Of a stretch of DNA of 64,000 bases, positions 23,842 through 35,852 are shown piece by piece. The notes under the pieces were generated by a model. The model ran no database searches and was not told the origin of the DNA. It saw nothing but the letters and a program-made list of their open reading frames with translations. The stretch comes from Eustoma russellianum. Lineage: Eukaryota > Streptophyta > Magnoliopsida > Gentianales > Gentianaceae. Position numbers and translations under genes: made by a program. Location of the stretch: positions 37,384,517 to 37,448,516 of the forward strand of contig AP025046.1 in the NCBI GenBank assembly GCA_036186865.1. The letters are read 5' to 3'. The first letter of the stretch is position 1. Each line of letters starts with the position of its first letter.

Positions 23842-24068
23842 TGTTCTACAATCTATAGTACGTTATGACCGTATATTCCAACATGTACTTGTGTGTGTCA
23901 GCAAATTTCTTGGCCTAGTGGAAGGCATTGTTTATTTGGGGTTTGGCTGCTAAGATTGTCTTAGTTACTAATGTCGAGTTTGTGTTGCTAGACATTTATT
24001 TAAATTTGATATTCCTTTCCTTGCGAAAGTACATTATCTTCATCTAAAATGTTAAGTACGTTTCACAG

Positions 24069-25606
24069 TTATGGTAATGCAATAAATCTTCTGAAGCGGC
24101 TTCTGGAAACTTTTACGTCTGATGGAAGAAGGGGATATTGGAGTCTTAGGCTTTCAATTGATTTAGAACACAAAGGGTATATCGATGATAGCCTTCAAGT
24201 TGCTGAGGATGCTCTACTTGATCCATGGGTTCGTGCTGGTCCAAGGGTGGCCCTGCAAAAGCGGGTTCTACGACTAGGGAAACCACCAAGGCGCTGGCGA
24301 GTTCCTTCTTATGCAAAATCTGTCAAGAGGAAGATTCCTGAGGTAAACAGTTGACTGAATTTTCTGCCAATTTGAAGCACCCTTATTTTTACTATGTCCA
24401 TTTCTAGGGATTAGGTATTCTAGGTTTGCATCCTAGCTTTGATTCCACACCAAAGTTCTCAATTTCATTGATGGTAACTTAGGTCAACATTCAAGGTAGA
24501 CCTGTTAATTCTGAAATGGGTATGAGGAGCATATTTTATAATGAAGATGGAGAACAGTGCGGAGTTGAGCAACTTGCTTTGCACTATTATGCTGGAGAAG
24601 GAGGTGCCTGGCAGGGTGTTCATACAGAGAGTGGGATATGGTTGACTATCTTTGCCCTCTTGATGTGGGATATTGTCTTTGCTGATGTGCCGAATGCCTT
24701 TTGCACCAGATTTCAGGTAGTCCAAACCATTATTTATCATATGAAAGCAGTCCTATGATCTTTGATTGAATTTATCCATGCATCCCCCCCCCCCCCCCCA
24801 ATCCACCAAAAAAAAAAAAAAAACCCAAGAATGCTTTTCTTGTTAACATGCATTTATATGTATATGTAGAGTCTTATTCACTTTCAGAATTATGCTTTTT
24901 ATTTGTCCACTTGAATATATTCCTGGTAAAAGTGATAAAGAAAAAAGAACGAGAATTGATGCTATAGACTATATTTTACATTGGATTGTAAAAGCTATGA
25001 TGTATTTTGGGTGCTTGGGTGACTTTGTTGTACGTATGTATGTTATTAGAGATCAACAGCTTTTCACACTAGAATTATGTCAAACCATGGCATTCCTTAA
25101 TTATCGATCGTTTCTCAATAATTTTTTCTGGTGCTTCGGGAACTTAAATGTGTCACATCCTTTTGCAGACTGGCCCATTAGATCTGGAGACTGATCGCTT
25201 CTATGTTATCAGAAAGGACCTTATAGAGCCACAACTGCAAAAGATTGAGGGTGGCATGGCAGAAGAAATTTTACTTGCTGCATGGCAATCACACGTGGGG
25301 ACGATGTGCAGGGGGGTTAACTGGGAGAAACATTCCATATCTGAGCTTCGAGCTGCTGTTTCATGCATTGGGGGTCCGTGTCTTGCATCAATTTGCAGAA
25401 ATTTGGCCCAGGATTATCGAAGTTGGTCCAGTGGCATGCCTGATCTATTGCTTTGGCGCTTCCTCGATGACTATAGGGGTGAGGCCAAGCTCGTGGAAGT
25501 AAAAGGTCCCAGGGATAGACTCTCTGAACAGCAACGTGCATGGTTGCTTTTTCTTTTGGACTGTGGACTTAATGTTGAGGTGTGCAAAGTGGCTCCTCCA
25601 GTTTAA
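24069..25606 (+). CDS. FAN1: FAN1 copy A, exons 13-15 (VRR-NUC nuclease domain)
   Basis: Exons 24069-24342, 24483-24716 and 25169-25606 (TAA stop). They encode NAINLLKRLLETF (TPR-like helices), RRGYWSLRLSIDLEH, EQCGVEQLALHYY, SGIWLTIFALLMWDIVF, and a C-terminal VRR-NUC domain with SGMPDLLLWRF followed by EAKLVEVKGPRDRLSEQQR. The PD...EVK residues of the nuclease site are therefore present (D900, E918, K920 if numbered behind exons 1-12 of copy B). The start phase (one base completing a codon) fits the phase-2 end of exon 12 at 3511 exactly. These are the only nuclease exons in the window. Function by family knowledge: flap-directed 5' nuclease in crosslink repair. Confidence 0.93.
24783..24825. 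repeat. Poly-C / poly-A tract in FAN1-A intron 14
   Basis: A run of about 15 C followed shortly by about 15 A. Low-complexity and error-prone in sequencing. Confidence 0.8.
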
Positions 25607-26842
25607 GGATAGATGTCAGCCACAATGTCTTTTGGTACGTTGATTACTTTCCAAGCATTAATTTTAGCAAATATTTAGTGGTGTAAACATGCAGATGCAT
25701 CTAATGACTTGATCTCACCAAGAGACGAGTTTAATCAAAATTTTTTATATTATGATGCAAACCTGGAATCTAAATTTGATTTTTCAGTCAGGTAATGACC
25801 TGAAGCACAGAATCTGCACACATGGGAGGTAGGGAATAACTAGTTACGCCAAAAGAGGAGTTGTGATCGACTGCCATCGTTGATCGAGACTCAATATGCC
25901 ATGCGATTGTGGCAGGACTATTACATTAATCGGCAAGAATACAAAATGATAAGAAGGAAACTGCTCACTGACAAAATAGAAGTGTTGTGAAGTGGCAATC
26001 CCCTCAATTAGCACGATATGAATCGAGAATTATGCTCTTTCTTTGATAGTTGATATACCCTGCTGAGGTACATACGGTAACGTCAAATATCCAATTTGAG
26101 GCAAGGCATTTCTTATTCTTAGTGGCAGGTTTTTCCAGGATTCCGTGGATATTCCATTCTGTAGACCCTCTTGGACATCATCCTTGAGATGAACACAATC
26201 AATTGTTTTAATGTATGCCTTCTTCCTATTAGGGCATAGCTTTATTCCAGTACATCTATGCACTTTGACAACCGCCCTTCGGGTCATCTGTTTGTGTTTT
26301 GTGGGCAGTTTTGGTATTGTACTGGTGTTAAACCAGGGGCCCATGCCCCTCTGTCGGACCAAAATAAACAAAAGGATGAACATACGGAATGGATGAATAC
26401 TACACATAGTAATTTGTTAAATTGGTTATAGATCTGAAGTCCTGTGGAACGGCTAAATTTATGATTACTGTGTGTACACTTGTAGTGAGTAAATGTTTTA
26501 GTGGAGTTATTGGAATATTGTACTTTCCGTTACCTGTTTTTTCTGGGGCGTCTGTGTTATGGTACGGGGCTTCAGGTTTTGTTTCATTTGACATGTAATT
26601 TAATAGCCTAATGTATCGCCTTAACTGTAAATTACTTTTCAAGTTGATAAGATATCTACAAAATTGCATCTGTCGCGTCTCCGTTCTGTATGTTTAATTA
26701 CGTGACCATCTTGTCAGGGAGTTTAAAATCTAAAATGAAGCGTTCAATATTCCAAAAAAAAAAGAAAAAGAAAAAAAAGAGAGATTGGGTGGGAGAGTTG
26801 GAGATGTTCACCGGAATCCATAGTGGGTAATGATTATGTAAG
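25607..26842. other. FAN1-A 3' UTR and downstream intergenic
   Basis: Follows the FAN1 stop. A 125-codon minus-strand frame at 26030-26407 has no recognisable domain. The A-rich stretch at about 26754-26782 may mark an old retroposed tail. No supported gene. Confidence 0.5.
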
Positions 26843-26850
26843 GCCTCTGG

Positions 26851-27034
26851 TGAGCCCGGATCTCCTCACCCCCTTTTAAGGGGGTAACAAATGACCCCCT
26901 GCCACGTGGCAGGGGAGGGGGGTGGTGAGGCTGGGTGCAGGTGACCTCACTCAGCCTCACCACTTCCCTCCACTGCCACGTGGCGGACGGTCACGTGGGG
27001 GGTAACATTGGAGGCGGTGAGAGGATCCCACCCC
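26851..27034. mobile_element. GC-rich foldback MITE with three CACGTG boxes
   Basis: 184 bp flanked by GCCTCTGG on both sides (26843-26850 and 27035-27042), an 8-bp target duplication (9 bp with one mismatch). Ends are imperfect inverted repeats (TGAGCCCGGATCTCCTCACC against GGGGTGGGATCCTCTCACC read from the other side). It contains the palindrome TGCCACGTGGCA and two more CACGTG cores. The size, TIRs and TSD suggest a hAT- or Mutator-derived MITE. Confidence 0.75.
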
Positions 27035-27042
27035 GCCTCTGG

Positions 27043-27759
27043 TATAGTTAGACAGCTGCTGGTGGCTGTATAAGCAATAATTCTTTAGGATCTAAAAATC
27101 TGTCTTTATATACACAATTATTTCACAATAACTAAAAGATGATGTTTAGAGAAATCGTACATTTCTCTAAGCTTCGGTGAACGGAAACGTTTTTGATGAA
27201 CGAAAGCACTAACTTTGATGTAGACAATCCCAACTTTGAATGTAGGGTTTTTTCCACTAACCTTTTCTTGAATGTTTACTTTGATGGATAAATAAATATA
27301 AATAGCAAGGGTGAAGAGAGGACCTTATGCATATTTGTAAGCAGGCAGAAGGTACGTGCTTCATAACCTTTGAATTCACACCCCTTTGATAAATGAACAT
27401 GTCTCTTTAATAAAGAATTGTCTCTTAGACTTAAAAGACATAACTTTTCAAGATTACTCTTCATAAACGACCAATTAGGATTTAATTATAAATCACACAA
27501 CCATTATTCACAAGGGACACAAATTATATTCTACAACTTGTTCCTTACGACATCTTATATGATCTATAAAACCACAATGTGCACTTTAGTATATAATTAA
27601 ATCCTTTAACCATAATATTAGTCTCTTATAATGTTGTAAGTAAAGTCTAATGTGAGTCATGTCGGTTGTAAATCGTCCATTTTGATAAACTCTCTTCCAT
27701 GTACTACATCAATAAACTTGTCTTATCACAACCTTTAATGAAGAATAAGATACAACTCA
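27043..27759. other. Intergenic, nothing recognised
   Basis: AT-rich sequence with no supported gene or repeat. Confidence 0.5.
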
Positions 27760-29432
27760 AAGATTCTGGCAAACAGAATCAAGCCTCTCATGCCCTCTCT
27801 TGTTGATATTAATCAGTCTGCTTTCATCCAAAGCAGAACAATCCAGAATAATCTACTATTAATGCATGAACTTGTTAAAAACTACCAAAAGCTTGGGGGG
27901 ACCTAGTAGTTGTGCAATTAAGGTAAATATTATAAAGGCTTTTGACACTGTCGGACAATTTGATGGCTATTCTAAACCAGATGAATTTCCCAAAACACGT
28001 TAGGAACAAGGTTCATCTATGTATATCTATGGCTTCATGCTCTGTTAGTCTAAATGGGTCCTCAACTGGGCACTTTAAATCTTCCAGGGGGTATAAACAA
28101 GGGGATCCTCTCTCTCCCTGTCTGTTTATATTAGTTATGGAGGGTCACAGCTCTTAAAAATAAAAATTGAAGATTCTTTATTCAAATATTACCCCAGATG
28201 TGAAAATTTAAAACTTTGCTCCTTAGCCTTTGAGGATGACCTATTTATCTTGTCTAGTGGTGAGGAACAATCTATTAAGCCCATTAAAGCTGCATTGGAA
28301 ACGTTTAGTGACTCGTCTAGCTTAAAACCTAACCTTCAAAAAAGCGAAGTCTTCGTTTCAGGTATAACAAATACTAGGAAATAATCTATTCTAGAAAACC
28401 TGGGAATGCCCTACCCATCAAATACCTATGATTTCCTCTATTAAACAGAAAGCTATCATACTTTGATTGTAGACCTCGACCGGAAAAGTTAAATAATAGG
28501 ATTTCTAGCTGGTCTTCTTCAAAATTATCCTATAGGAGCAGGTTACAACTATTAACTCATTCTTTATAGTCATCGTAAGGTATTAGTCAGCATCCTATTT
28601 CATCCCTAGGAAAGTAATTAGGGAAACTGAGAAGGCACTAAGGTGTTTTCTATGGGGTGGAACTAGAAAGGCAAAGATAAAACGATCATCTATTGTAAAC
28701 CAAAGGAGGTAGGAGGTCTAGGCATTCATAATCTGGTTAGGATGAACAATACGTACCTTGTGAAACTGGTTTGGAACATCTGTCAGGAAAAGAAAAGTTT
28801 GTGGGTAAAATGTGCACATTCAGCTATACTATAATGTAAATTCCTATGGGAGGTCAAGCTTAAACAATTAGATTTATTGATGTGGAAGATGCTACTTTGG
28901 ATCAGGGACAAATATTCTCAACACATAAAGAAAATTAAAGGTAATGGGTCATCCACATCCTTATGGTTTAACCCGTGGCATCCATAAGGTCCTTTGCTAG
29001 AAAATTGTCTAGAATCAATACACAAGCTTACTATCAAAAAGGAGGACAGGGTAGTAGAGGTATTAAGTGGAAATAACTCGAGCTTACCATATGGTAGGGG
29101 TTGGGATAACCAAGCTGTGTCCTTTTATAATGTTTGTAAATCCATCCAGATTACCAAGGTGAAGATTACTGGAAATGGACCCCAAATCAAAAGTTCTCGG
29201 TCCATAATGCCATAGAAATTGCAACCCCTAACCTTCGAAAGGTTTCTTGATCCAAGGTGGTTAGGTGCAGGGATCATCTTCCTAGATATGCTATCATTTT
29301 ATGGATTGCATATTTGAATAGGCTTCCTACATAAGACAAGATGGTCCAGAGGGGTTTTTATGACTCTGATTTATGTTTGTTTTGTGGCAGGTCCATTGAG
29401 ATCCAGGAACATCTTTTTTTTTTCAATGTAGC

Positions 29433-30756
29433 TTTTAGGTCTGAAACACACTCTAGAGGGGGGACGAATAGAGTGTTTGACACTTTTGCGGAATTTTCTT
29501 GTTTGCCTCAACTCAAATGAAATTCAAAATCAAAGCAAGAATGGGAGGTGAGAAGCAACGAATGAGTACACCGGATATAGAGTGGTTCGAATCGTAAATG
29601 ATTCTACTCCACTACCACTTTGTTGCCAAAGTGGATTTTCAACAACTACTCTTCTTATTATAGATAATAAGTACAACCACAGCAATACTTACACTAACAC
29701 CTTAGTGTAAGCAACAACAACAGTAACTTCTTGCACAAAATACACTTGTGCAACTACGGCAACTACAGCTCTAGCAAGAACAACTTCTTGCTACCTCACA
29801 GCTTCAACAAAGTTCTCTCAAGAACTTTCTCACAGTGGGTTGAAGGAAATAGTAAGGTTCACACTTTTTCACTAGTCCAAGCACAAGCAAGAGATCAAAT
29901 ATTTATGGTTCCTCTTGTGCTAGACTCTCTATCTCCCAATATACAACAATGAAGAACAAAGAAAAGCTTAACAATCTTTAAGCACTTTTACAAATGTGAG
30001 AACTATACAACAATGACTAATGAAGCTAGATGATGGTGAAAGTGTGTGTTTGCCTCATCCAAGCTAGACGAAGTTTACCACGTTTTGGAGCCTTCACCAT
30101 GTCTTCAAGTCAATCTCCAAGTCTTGAAAATTTGAAAATAGCCTTTAGCCACCCTATGGAGTGATTTGATCTTCCATAGCCACCCTAGAGAATCTTAGAC
30201 ATGGATAAAATAGTCAATGAAGCATGTAGTATGCTGGAGTAAAGTCCACAAGAAGTTTGAGCAAGATTGGAGAGAGAAAACATCATAAATCTCCCTTGGA
30301 TTTTGTTCCAACGTTCAAAAAAATTTTGAATTTTGCAGTGCATCGGTCGATCGATGTCTCTTACTTGAGAGACTGATGTATACATCGATCGATCGATGTC
30401 CATGATTTTAGAGATCAATGTCTCACCGAAAGTTTCTGGATTTGTTCTGTCAGACATCGATCGATCAATGTCTCTTCTTCAAGAGACTGATGTATACATC
30501 GATCGATCGATGTCCCACAGTTTAGAGATCGATGTCTCACCGAGAGTTCCTGAGTTTGTTTTGTCTCACATCAATAGATCGATGCCTCTTCTTCAAGAGA
30601 CTGATGTATACATCGATCGATCGATGTCTCTCAGTTTAGAGATCGATGTCTCACAATGTGTTTTTCTCATTTTACTTCAAATTCCAAGTGTTAATTTCTT
30701 TTTTGTCTTTTCCAAAAACATCTTTTAACTTCATCAAAACTCTTCATATCCCAACA
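29433..30756 (-). repeat. Solo LTR of the GATC-palindrome family (copy 2)
   Basis: 1,324 bp flanked by perfect GTAGC duplications (29428-29432 and 30757-30761). Read on the minus strand it starts TGTTGGGATATGAAG and ends with CCCCCCTCTAGAGTGTG, like 16845-18246. The terminal CA has mutated. It contains a 114-bp tandem repeat with palindromes. It sits in the zinc-finger region of a LINE. Confidence 0.92.
30340..30655 (-). repeat. 114-bp tandem repeat with GATCGATC palindromes
   Basis: Three units with period 114 (landmark GTATACATCG at 30378, 30492 and 30606). Each has ACATCGATCGATCGATGT plus a second, slightly mutated palindrome and a GAGATCGATGTCTC core. Confidence 0.92.
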
Positions 30757-31645
30757 GTAGCTTCTCTAATGCAGTTTGGAGACCTTCCTTGACGCGGTTG
30801 CAGTGTAAAAACCAACCATACTATTAGGACAACATCCAATCTTGACTGCTGGGAAACTCCTGGCTCTCCAGAGGGACGTGGTCTACTTTGCCTTCTTAAC
30901 TCCGATACACTCAATTTGGACAAAAAAGAATCATCGGGGCCTCTGATGCTGGCTTACTGGCATACGATGAATGTCTGGTCTTTTTAAGGCCGTCTTTGCC
31001 TCTCTTACCTCATTTGTACTGAGTATATTTTAAATGGTTACTGTAAGGAGGAAGTGGTAGTCATAGACTAAATATCTGCCTTATTATATCTTGTACATGC
31101 TTGGCTCTTGTCGCCTTCTAGGGCATGTTTTGTAAAGGTTGGCATCGGTTTGGACAGTACATTGTAAGCCACCTATATTTAGTAGCATCCACGCATCACG
31201 TTATCTTTAAGCGCCATCTTTTGAAAATTTACCATTATGGACTTTTACTGAAATTTATTTACTTACAAAAAAATACTTGTAATGGTTGCACTATAATTGA
31301 TGAGTATAAATATAATAGCCTACTCCCTATTTAGGGTATGGCATTTACACCTAGTCCGCTACTATCCTCAGGTTTTTTTACCTTTTTTGGTAAGTTAAAA
31401 TTATATAAATGTAAAAGGATTTACATAGTGGAGATTGCAAGCAGGCCTTGTCAGGAAATGATTTCCTAAGCTTATTTGTCAGGAAGCGATTCATACTAAC
31501 AATAGATATATCACCCTAATGCTATTTAAATTTGACATTCATAAAGCAGGTGGTTACTTTAGTCAAACAGAAACAAAGATACAAATATTAAGATGAAGCA
31601 AAATTTCGAAAGGCGCTTAGCAGTTTCAAACCAGAGAGTCCTCAC

Positions 31646-32170
31646 CTGCCCTGCAGCTTTCTCTGCAACATTTCCTCCTGATGCCAGCGCACGTTCCGCA
31701 CATATATGAGCATGTGCAACATTTTCCACATAAGTGAAATCACACATATTGTTGGCATCACCAATAATGAACTACCATAAGAAATACAAGAGCGAAGACA
31801 TAAATTTCAGCAAATTTTCATAAAGCAAAATAATTATTCAAAATGAGTATCACAACCAAAAGACAAAACCAAATTAATACAGAAACCTAATTGACAAGCT
31901 GTGATGCATTCACTTAAGCTCATCAACCCTATGGAAACAGGACAGGAAGAACATTCTTTGTTTTCTTTACTTGAAGGAAAACGTATCAGAGAATCAAAAA
32001 CTTTTATTTGTAATTAAGAATAAAAAACTAGCTCCAGATGACACCACACCAAAGGTAGCTAGCGGTAAGATGTGACAAGCTATATCTCAATAAACATGCA
32101 AACATATAAAAAAATCACGATTTGTTTTCGGTGGAATCCATCAAAGTATCTGAATTTCATTATGAACAGA

Positions 32171-32244
<74 letters not shown>

Positions 32245-35200
32245 ATTTTACGAGCAAGCCTATGTTGAAAATAATGATTATAATACCTTAGATATATATA
32301 TATATCATTTTACAAGCATGCCGAAAATAATGATTACAATACCTTAGATTTCCCAGCTCTTGCGGAAGCAACTAAACTAGGAACAAGTAACCTATCACCT
32401 GGCCCGAAAATGCCACTAGGTCTTATGCAGCATGTCAAAAGTCCATCCATACTGTTTGACTTAATAACTAGTGCCTCCCCTTCAGCTTTAGTAGCAGAAT
32501 ATGCATCATTGTGCTGAAACAAGAAGCTTGAGAAATAATTAGTATAAGTACTTCAATATTAACAAGAAAACCTAAATTTTGTTAACAGCTAAGAGAAGAT
32601 AAAGTACTAAGAAATCTCCACAAGAAACTTTATGTTTAACCTAGGAATTTCTCTCCACCCCTCAACCTCTAGGTCTGAGATTTCCTCTCATTATAAGCAA
32701 TGTTATAGTGAAGGGACGAAATCAGTGGCTAGTAAGTTGATCTACTCTAGTAGGAGGTTTAAGATATCATGCTTCAATTTCTGACCAGATAAGTACAAGA
32801 TAGGTTAAGTAAGAGCCATTGATCTTACATGCCCTTATTATTGAGTTTTTTACAAAACTCCAGCATGCCAATTAAATATCAGAATAAACTAAAGAAAGTA
32901 AAATTAACCTTTCTAGCCACTGGATCCATTACTCGAATTAGGAGATATTGATCCTCCATTCTTTGACTATCCTATTCTTACAGTATTAGCTGACCAGTGA
33001 AACAAAGAATAAAACCACTAAACAGAAGTATCCTTGTAGTAGTTCTGCAGCTCAGGTTAGACTCAATACTGAGAAGGTAAATGTGGAAGGACTCAGAAAC
33101 AACTGACTGACTGCAGATCAATACTCAAATGCAGGTGTCCTCAACAATCACTTTCGCCATGTTATTGTTATCACATAAGTGACTAACAGAATCATAAAAA
33201 TCAATATAAACATGCATCAAACTTAACAGTATAATTTACAGGACAAAATAACAAATTAAGAACAATTTCTTCAGACAGGGATCAGAATATCAAAGAATCA
33301 TCGGCGATAAACACCAACATAAATTATTTTTTACGTTTATGCTAAAATTTACTATTCCATATGCAGCAATAAAATGACAGGAACAGTAACATACCGATCT
33401 GTTGAAAGGATAGAACTACAGAAGTAGAAACGAGCTAAATCAACCCACCATTGGAAAGAGACGCTAGATCATTCGGTGAAAGAGTATAAAGAAAGAAAAA
33501 CGGGCAATTCACAATTTCACTGCTTCAAATTTCTCAAAATCAGATTGATTTTTGCTAGACAATACCTTAGAAGGGTACGGCAAAGATTCGTCACCATTCA
33601 AGATTCCATGAACTCCATCGAAGACTGCACTTGGAGAGCTTGTGTATATAAGTCTCTTAACTTTAACTTCAACGCAGGCATCAATAACATTCTTTGTTCC
33701 TGTAAAACCATGATTATGATGCAATCAACAACATACCGACAACAGGAGAAGTTCATCTCATATTTTCCCTACAGGTCAAGAAAAAGGCACAGGAGATTCG
33801 ATTTTCATGTGAGTTTCTTTTCTGTAAATTCCACGGGAGTGTTGTTAGAATGATCCAAGAGGATTATACCTTTTACATTAACAGAATAGTGCAGCTGATA
33901 GCTGTTAATAGATGAATCTGGGGCAGCCATGTGAAAAACGACCTCAGCTCCCTGGAAAGCTGCAACAGTTTAAAGGCAACAGCATGAGAATATTGAATCT
34001 TGATGTATGAAATAGAAAGAAAACATCATAGGCAGATCTTCTGCGGTGAAGTTTGTAAGAGTTGATAATGCTACGGTTTGGGGGGAGGGGGTCCCTACGA
34101 GGAGATCTTTAAGGAGTAATAGTGACGAGATCATACAGAGGTTCTAGTGTATGTGGACTCTTGTGACTAGGCTTGTGCTCTTATAATTAATTTTGTTCCA
34201 TTAGCTCCTGTCCTACTAATTTATTCTATACTACTTTACAACAACACTCATGATTTTTCCTATTATGTGGGAACGGCTATTTTTTTTTTTTTTGAGCCGT
34301 AGCTTAAAACATACCCTCTTTGTGTGTCTCCTAATAAATAATGCATAATATGCGCCTTTAGAATCCGCATCTTTCAAAAACTACTACACCATCCCAACCG
34401 TGATTTAGCCTAAATACATAAAATTCTCACTTAAGTCTTATAGCCTTGGTATGACATCGGCTACATGAATCAACTGTCTCCATTGTGTTCTCTCACTGAT
34501 CACAATTAACAAAGAAAATAATAATTTTCTCATCGTATTCTTTGCCCTCGCTAAACCAAGTTCTGTCCGTGATCACACCAGGGTGGTAAAACAAGAGGTG
34601 ATTATCAAATCGTCATTAACACCAACTAAGAAGACAAATAAAACACAGAATATCCATTTGCTCCCATGATGGTTATACTACACTGCAAACTAATTCGATA
34701 CTTCCTTTTCCCAAGGCCTTGTTACAAAGGTTTGAATGAGTCAATTACAATCCCACTTTATAAGAAATTATAACCTTAAATACACGAGATATTCGAGTAA
34801 TTATGACAATATTGCACCAACATATAGGCCTAACAACACAAAATTGCCATGATAAATAGGAGCAAGAAAAATATATTACATCAAGCTGCTAGAAGTTACC
34901 ACCTTCTCCGATGTGAGTCCTTAGAAGTAAGACGTTGGTTATCACAGCTAGCAATTGCAGGTAAATTGAGTTTACCAAACAAACACTGAAATTGACAAAT
35001 AGAGCCATTTTCTATACCTTTAACCACTTGAGACTTATCCCGAAGGTCTGCCGAGACATAGGAAGCGCGACCGGACTTCAAAGCTTCCCCGAGAAGTCCA
35101 TTTTCTTCATATTCTTCGAGCTTAATGGCAGGGGCTAGGTCGGCAATCCGAACGCAGAACATCTCATATCTGATCAGCATCTCCACCAAATGCCGAGCAG

Positions 35201-35252
35201 CAAAACCTCTACCTCCGGTGACCACGCACCATCTCTCTCCTTCGACTCCCAT
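31646..35252 (-). CDS. 3BETAHSD/D: 3-beta-hydroxysteroid dehydrogenase/decarboxylase, exons 1-5 (3' part missing)
   Basis: Minus-strand exons: 35252-35018, 33959-33870, 33699-33566, 32513-32343 and 31771-31646; all junctions are GT-AG and phases agree (252 codons). The enzyme family removes the C-4 carboxyl group and oxidises the 3-hydroxyl of 4-carboxysterols in plant sterol synthesis at the ER. Visible: the Rossmann motif CVVTGGRGFAARHLVEML (residues 8-25), VVFHMAAPDSS, RLIYTSSPSAVFDG, the catalytic YSATK in exon 4, and CCIRPSGIFGPGD. The start was placed at MGVEGERW; an in-frame ATG 16 codons upstream (35300) is possible. The family's next exon (starting AYFITN) and the C-terminal membrane/reticulon part are not found downstream, where a LINE begins. 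It is a truncated copy, or the gene continues past very diverged sequence. Confidence 0.85.
32174..32241. repeat. (TA)n microsatellite in intron 4
   Basis: About 34 TA units in the intron of the sterol dehydrogenase gene; a shorter TA run follows at about 32291-32304. Confidence 0.95.
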
Positions 35253-35667
35253 TGTAGCTTTTGGATTGAGATTGGTGATCGCAGACTCCAGAGATATCAA
35301 ATGGAAATTTTTTGGATCAGTGACAATACAACTAACAGACTCCTCGGTTAAATCATGCTCATTAGCCGGGAATTTTAGCCTGCGGTTGAGGCGAAATCTC
35401 CCTAATTTCTTTGGTTAATAAGAACCCTTAGATTAGATTCATCAGATGAGAGCCACTTGATGAAATAGAGGCTAGTAACCGGTCACCAGCAGGACCGGTA
35501 TGAAATAACAGGCCATTAAGGAAAAAGAATAATGGAAAGTGGACCGGATCCAAACTCTTTATGTTTGATGTCTCTCACCCTTACAGACCTTGACCATAGT
35601 TTGGATATACTTATGTGTTGTTGTAAAAATGGAAAGTGGATTCACCAGCGATAACACAATGGAGAGA
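35253..35667 (-). promoter_or_regulatory. Upstream region of the sterol dehydrogenase gene
   Basis: 5' flank without a recognised gene. It probably holds the 5' UTR and core promoter; no clear TATA box can be assigned. Confidence 0.4.
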
Positions 35668-35852
35668 GGTGGAATCAGAGAAGGCTAAAGCCAAAAAGGG
35701 AGCTCCGAATCAAAACCTGACACGTGTCCTATCTGATTTTTTAAAAAAGAAACATTTTTTAACAATGAAATGATGATGGAAGCTAGGACACGTGGCAGGT
35801 TTTGATTCCCGGACTCCTTTTTGATCTCACATTTAGTTTCTCTGATCCCACC
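35668..35852. mobile_element. Foldback MITE with paired ABRE/G-box motifs
   Basis: Long imperfect inverted repeats: GGTGGAATCAGAGAA on the left and GGTGGGATCAGAGAA read from the right, then AATCAAAACCTGACACGTGT on the left against AATCAAAACCTGCCACGTGT. Each arm ends near a CACGTG (35721-35726 and 35789-35794). About 185 bp, no coding. Both arms are transposon-like; a target duplication is not clear (AATGGA on both sides). Confidence 0.75.

Larger units (their letters stand above)
27760..31275 (+). mobile_element. L1-type LINE remnant (ORF2 part), split by a solo LTR
   Basis: A 5'-truncated non-LTR retrotransposon. Frames carry RT motifs (NRIKPLMPSLVDINQSAFIQ near 27780, NKVHLCISMASCSVSLNG and YKQGDPLSPCLFILVMEG at 28000-28150), then the linker and zf-RVT region (YAIILWIAYLNRLPT and CLFCGRSIEIQEHLFF near 29290-29420). 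Removing the solo LTR and one target copy joins FFQCSFSNAVW, completing the zf-RVT motif. The RT YxDD region reads FEDDL with shifts. Many stops; dead. The 3' limit near 31275 is the A-run TTACAAAAAAAT. Confidence 0.8.

Noticed and set aside
24892..25194. 100-codon forward frame between FAN1 exons 14 and 15
   Set aside because: It lies in intron 14; composition is intronic and it overlaps the clear acceptor at 25168.
26030..26407. 125-codon minus-strand open frame downstream of FAN1-A
   Set aside because: No recognisable domain, no splice partner and no homologous copy; could be chance in 3' flanking DNA.
32072..32347. Frame rich in Ile-Tyr repeats
   Set aside because: It is the translated (TA)n microsatellite.
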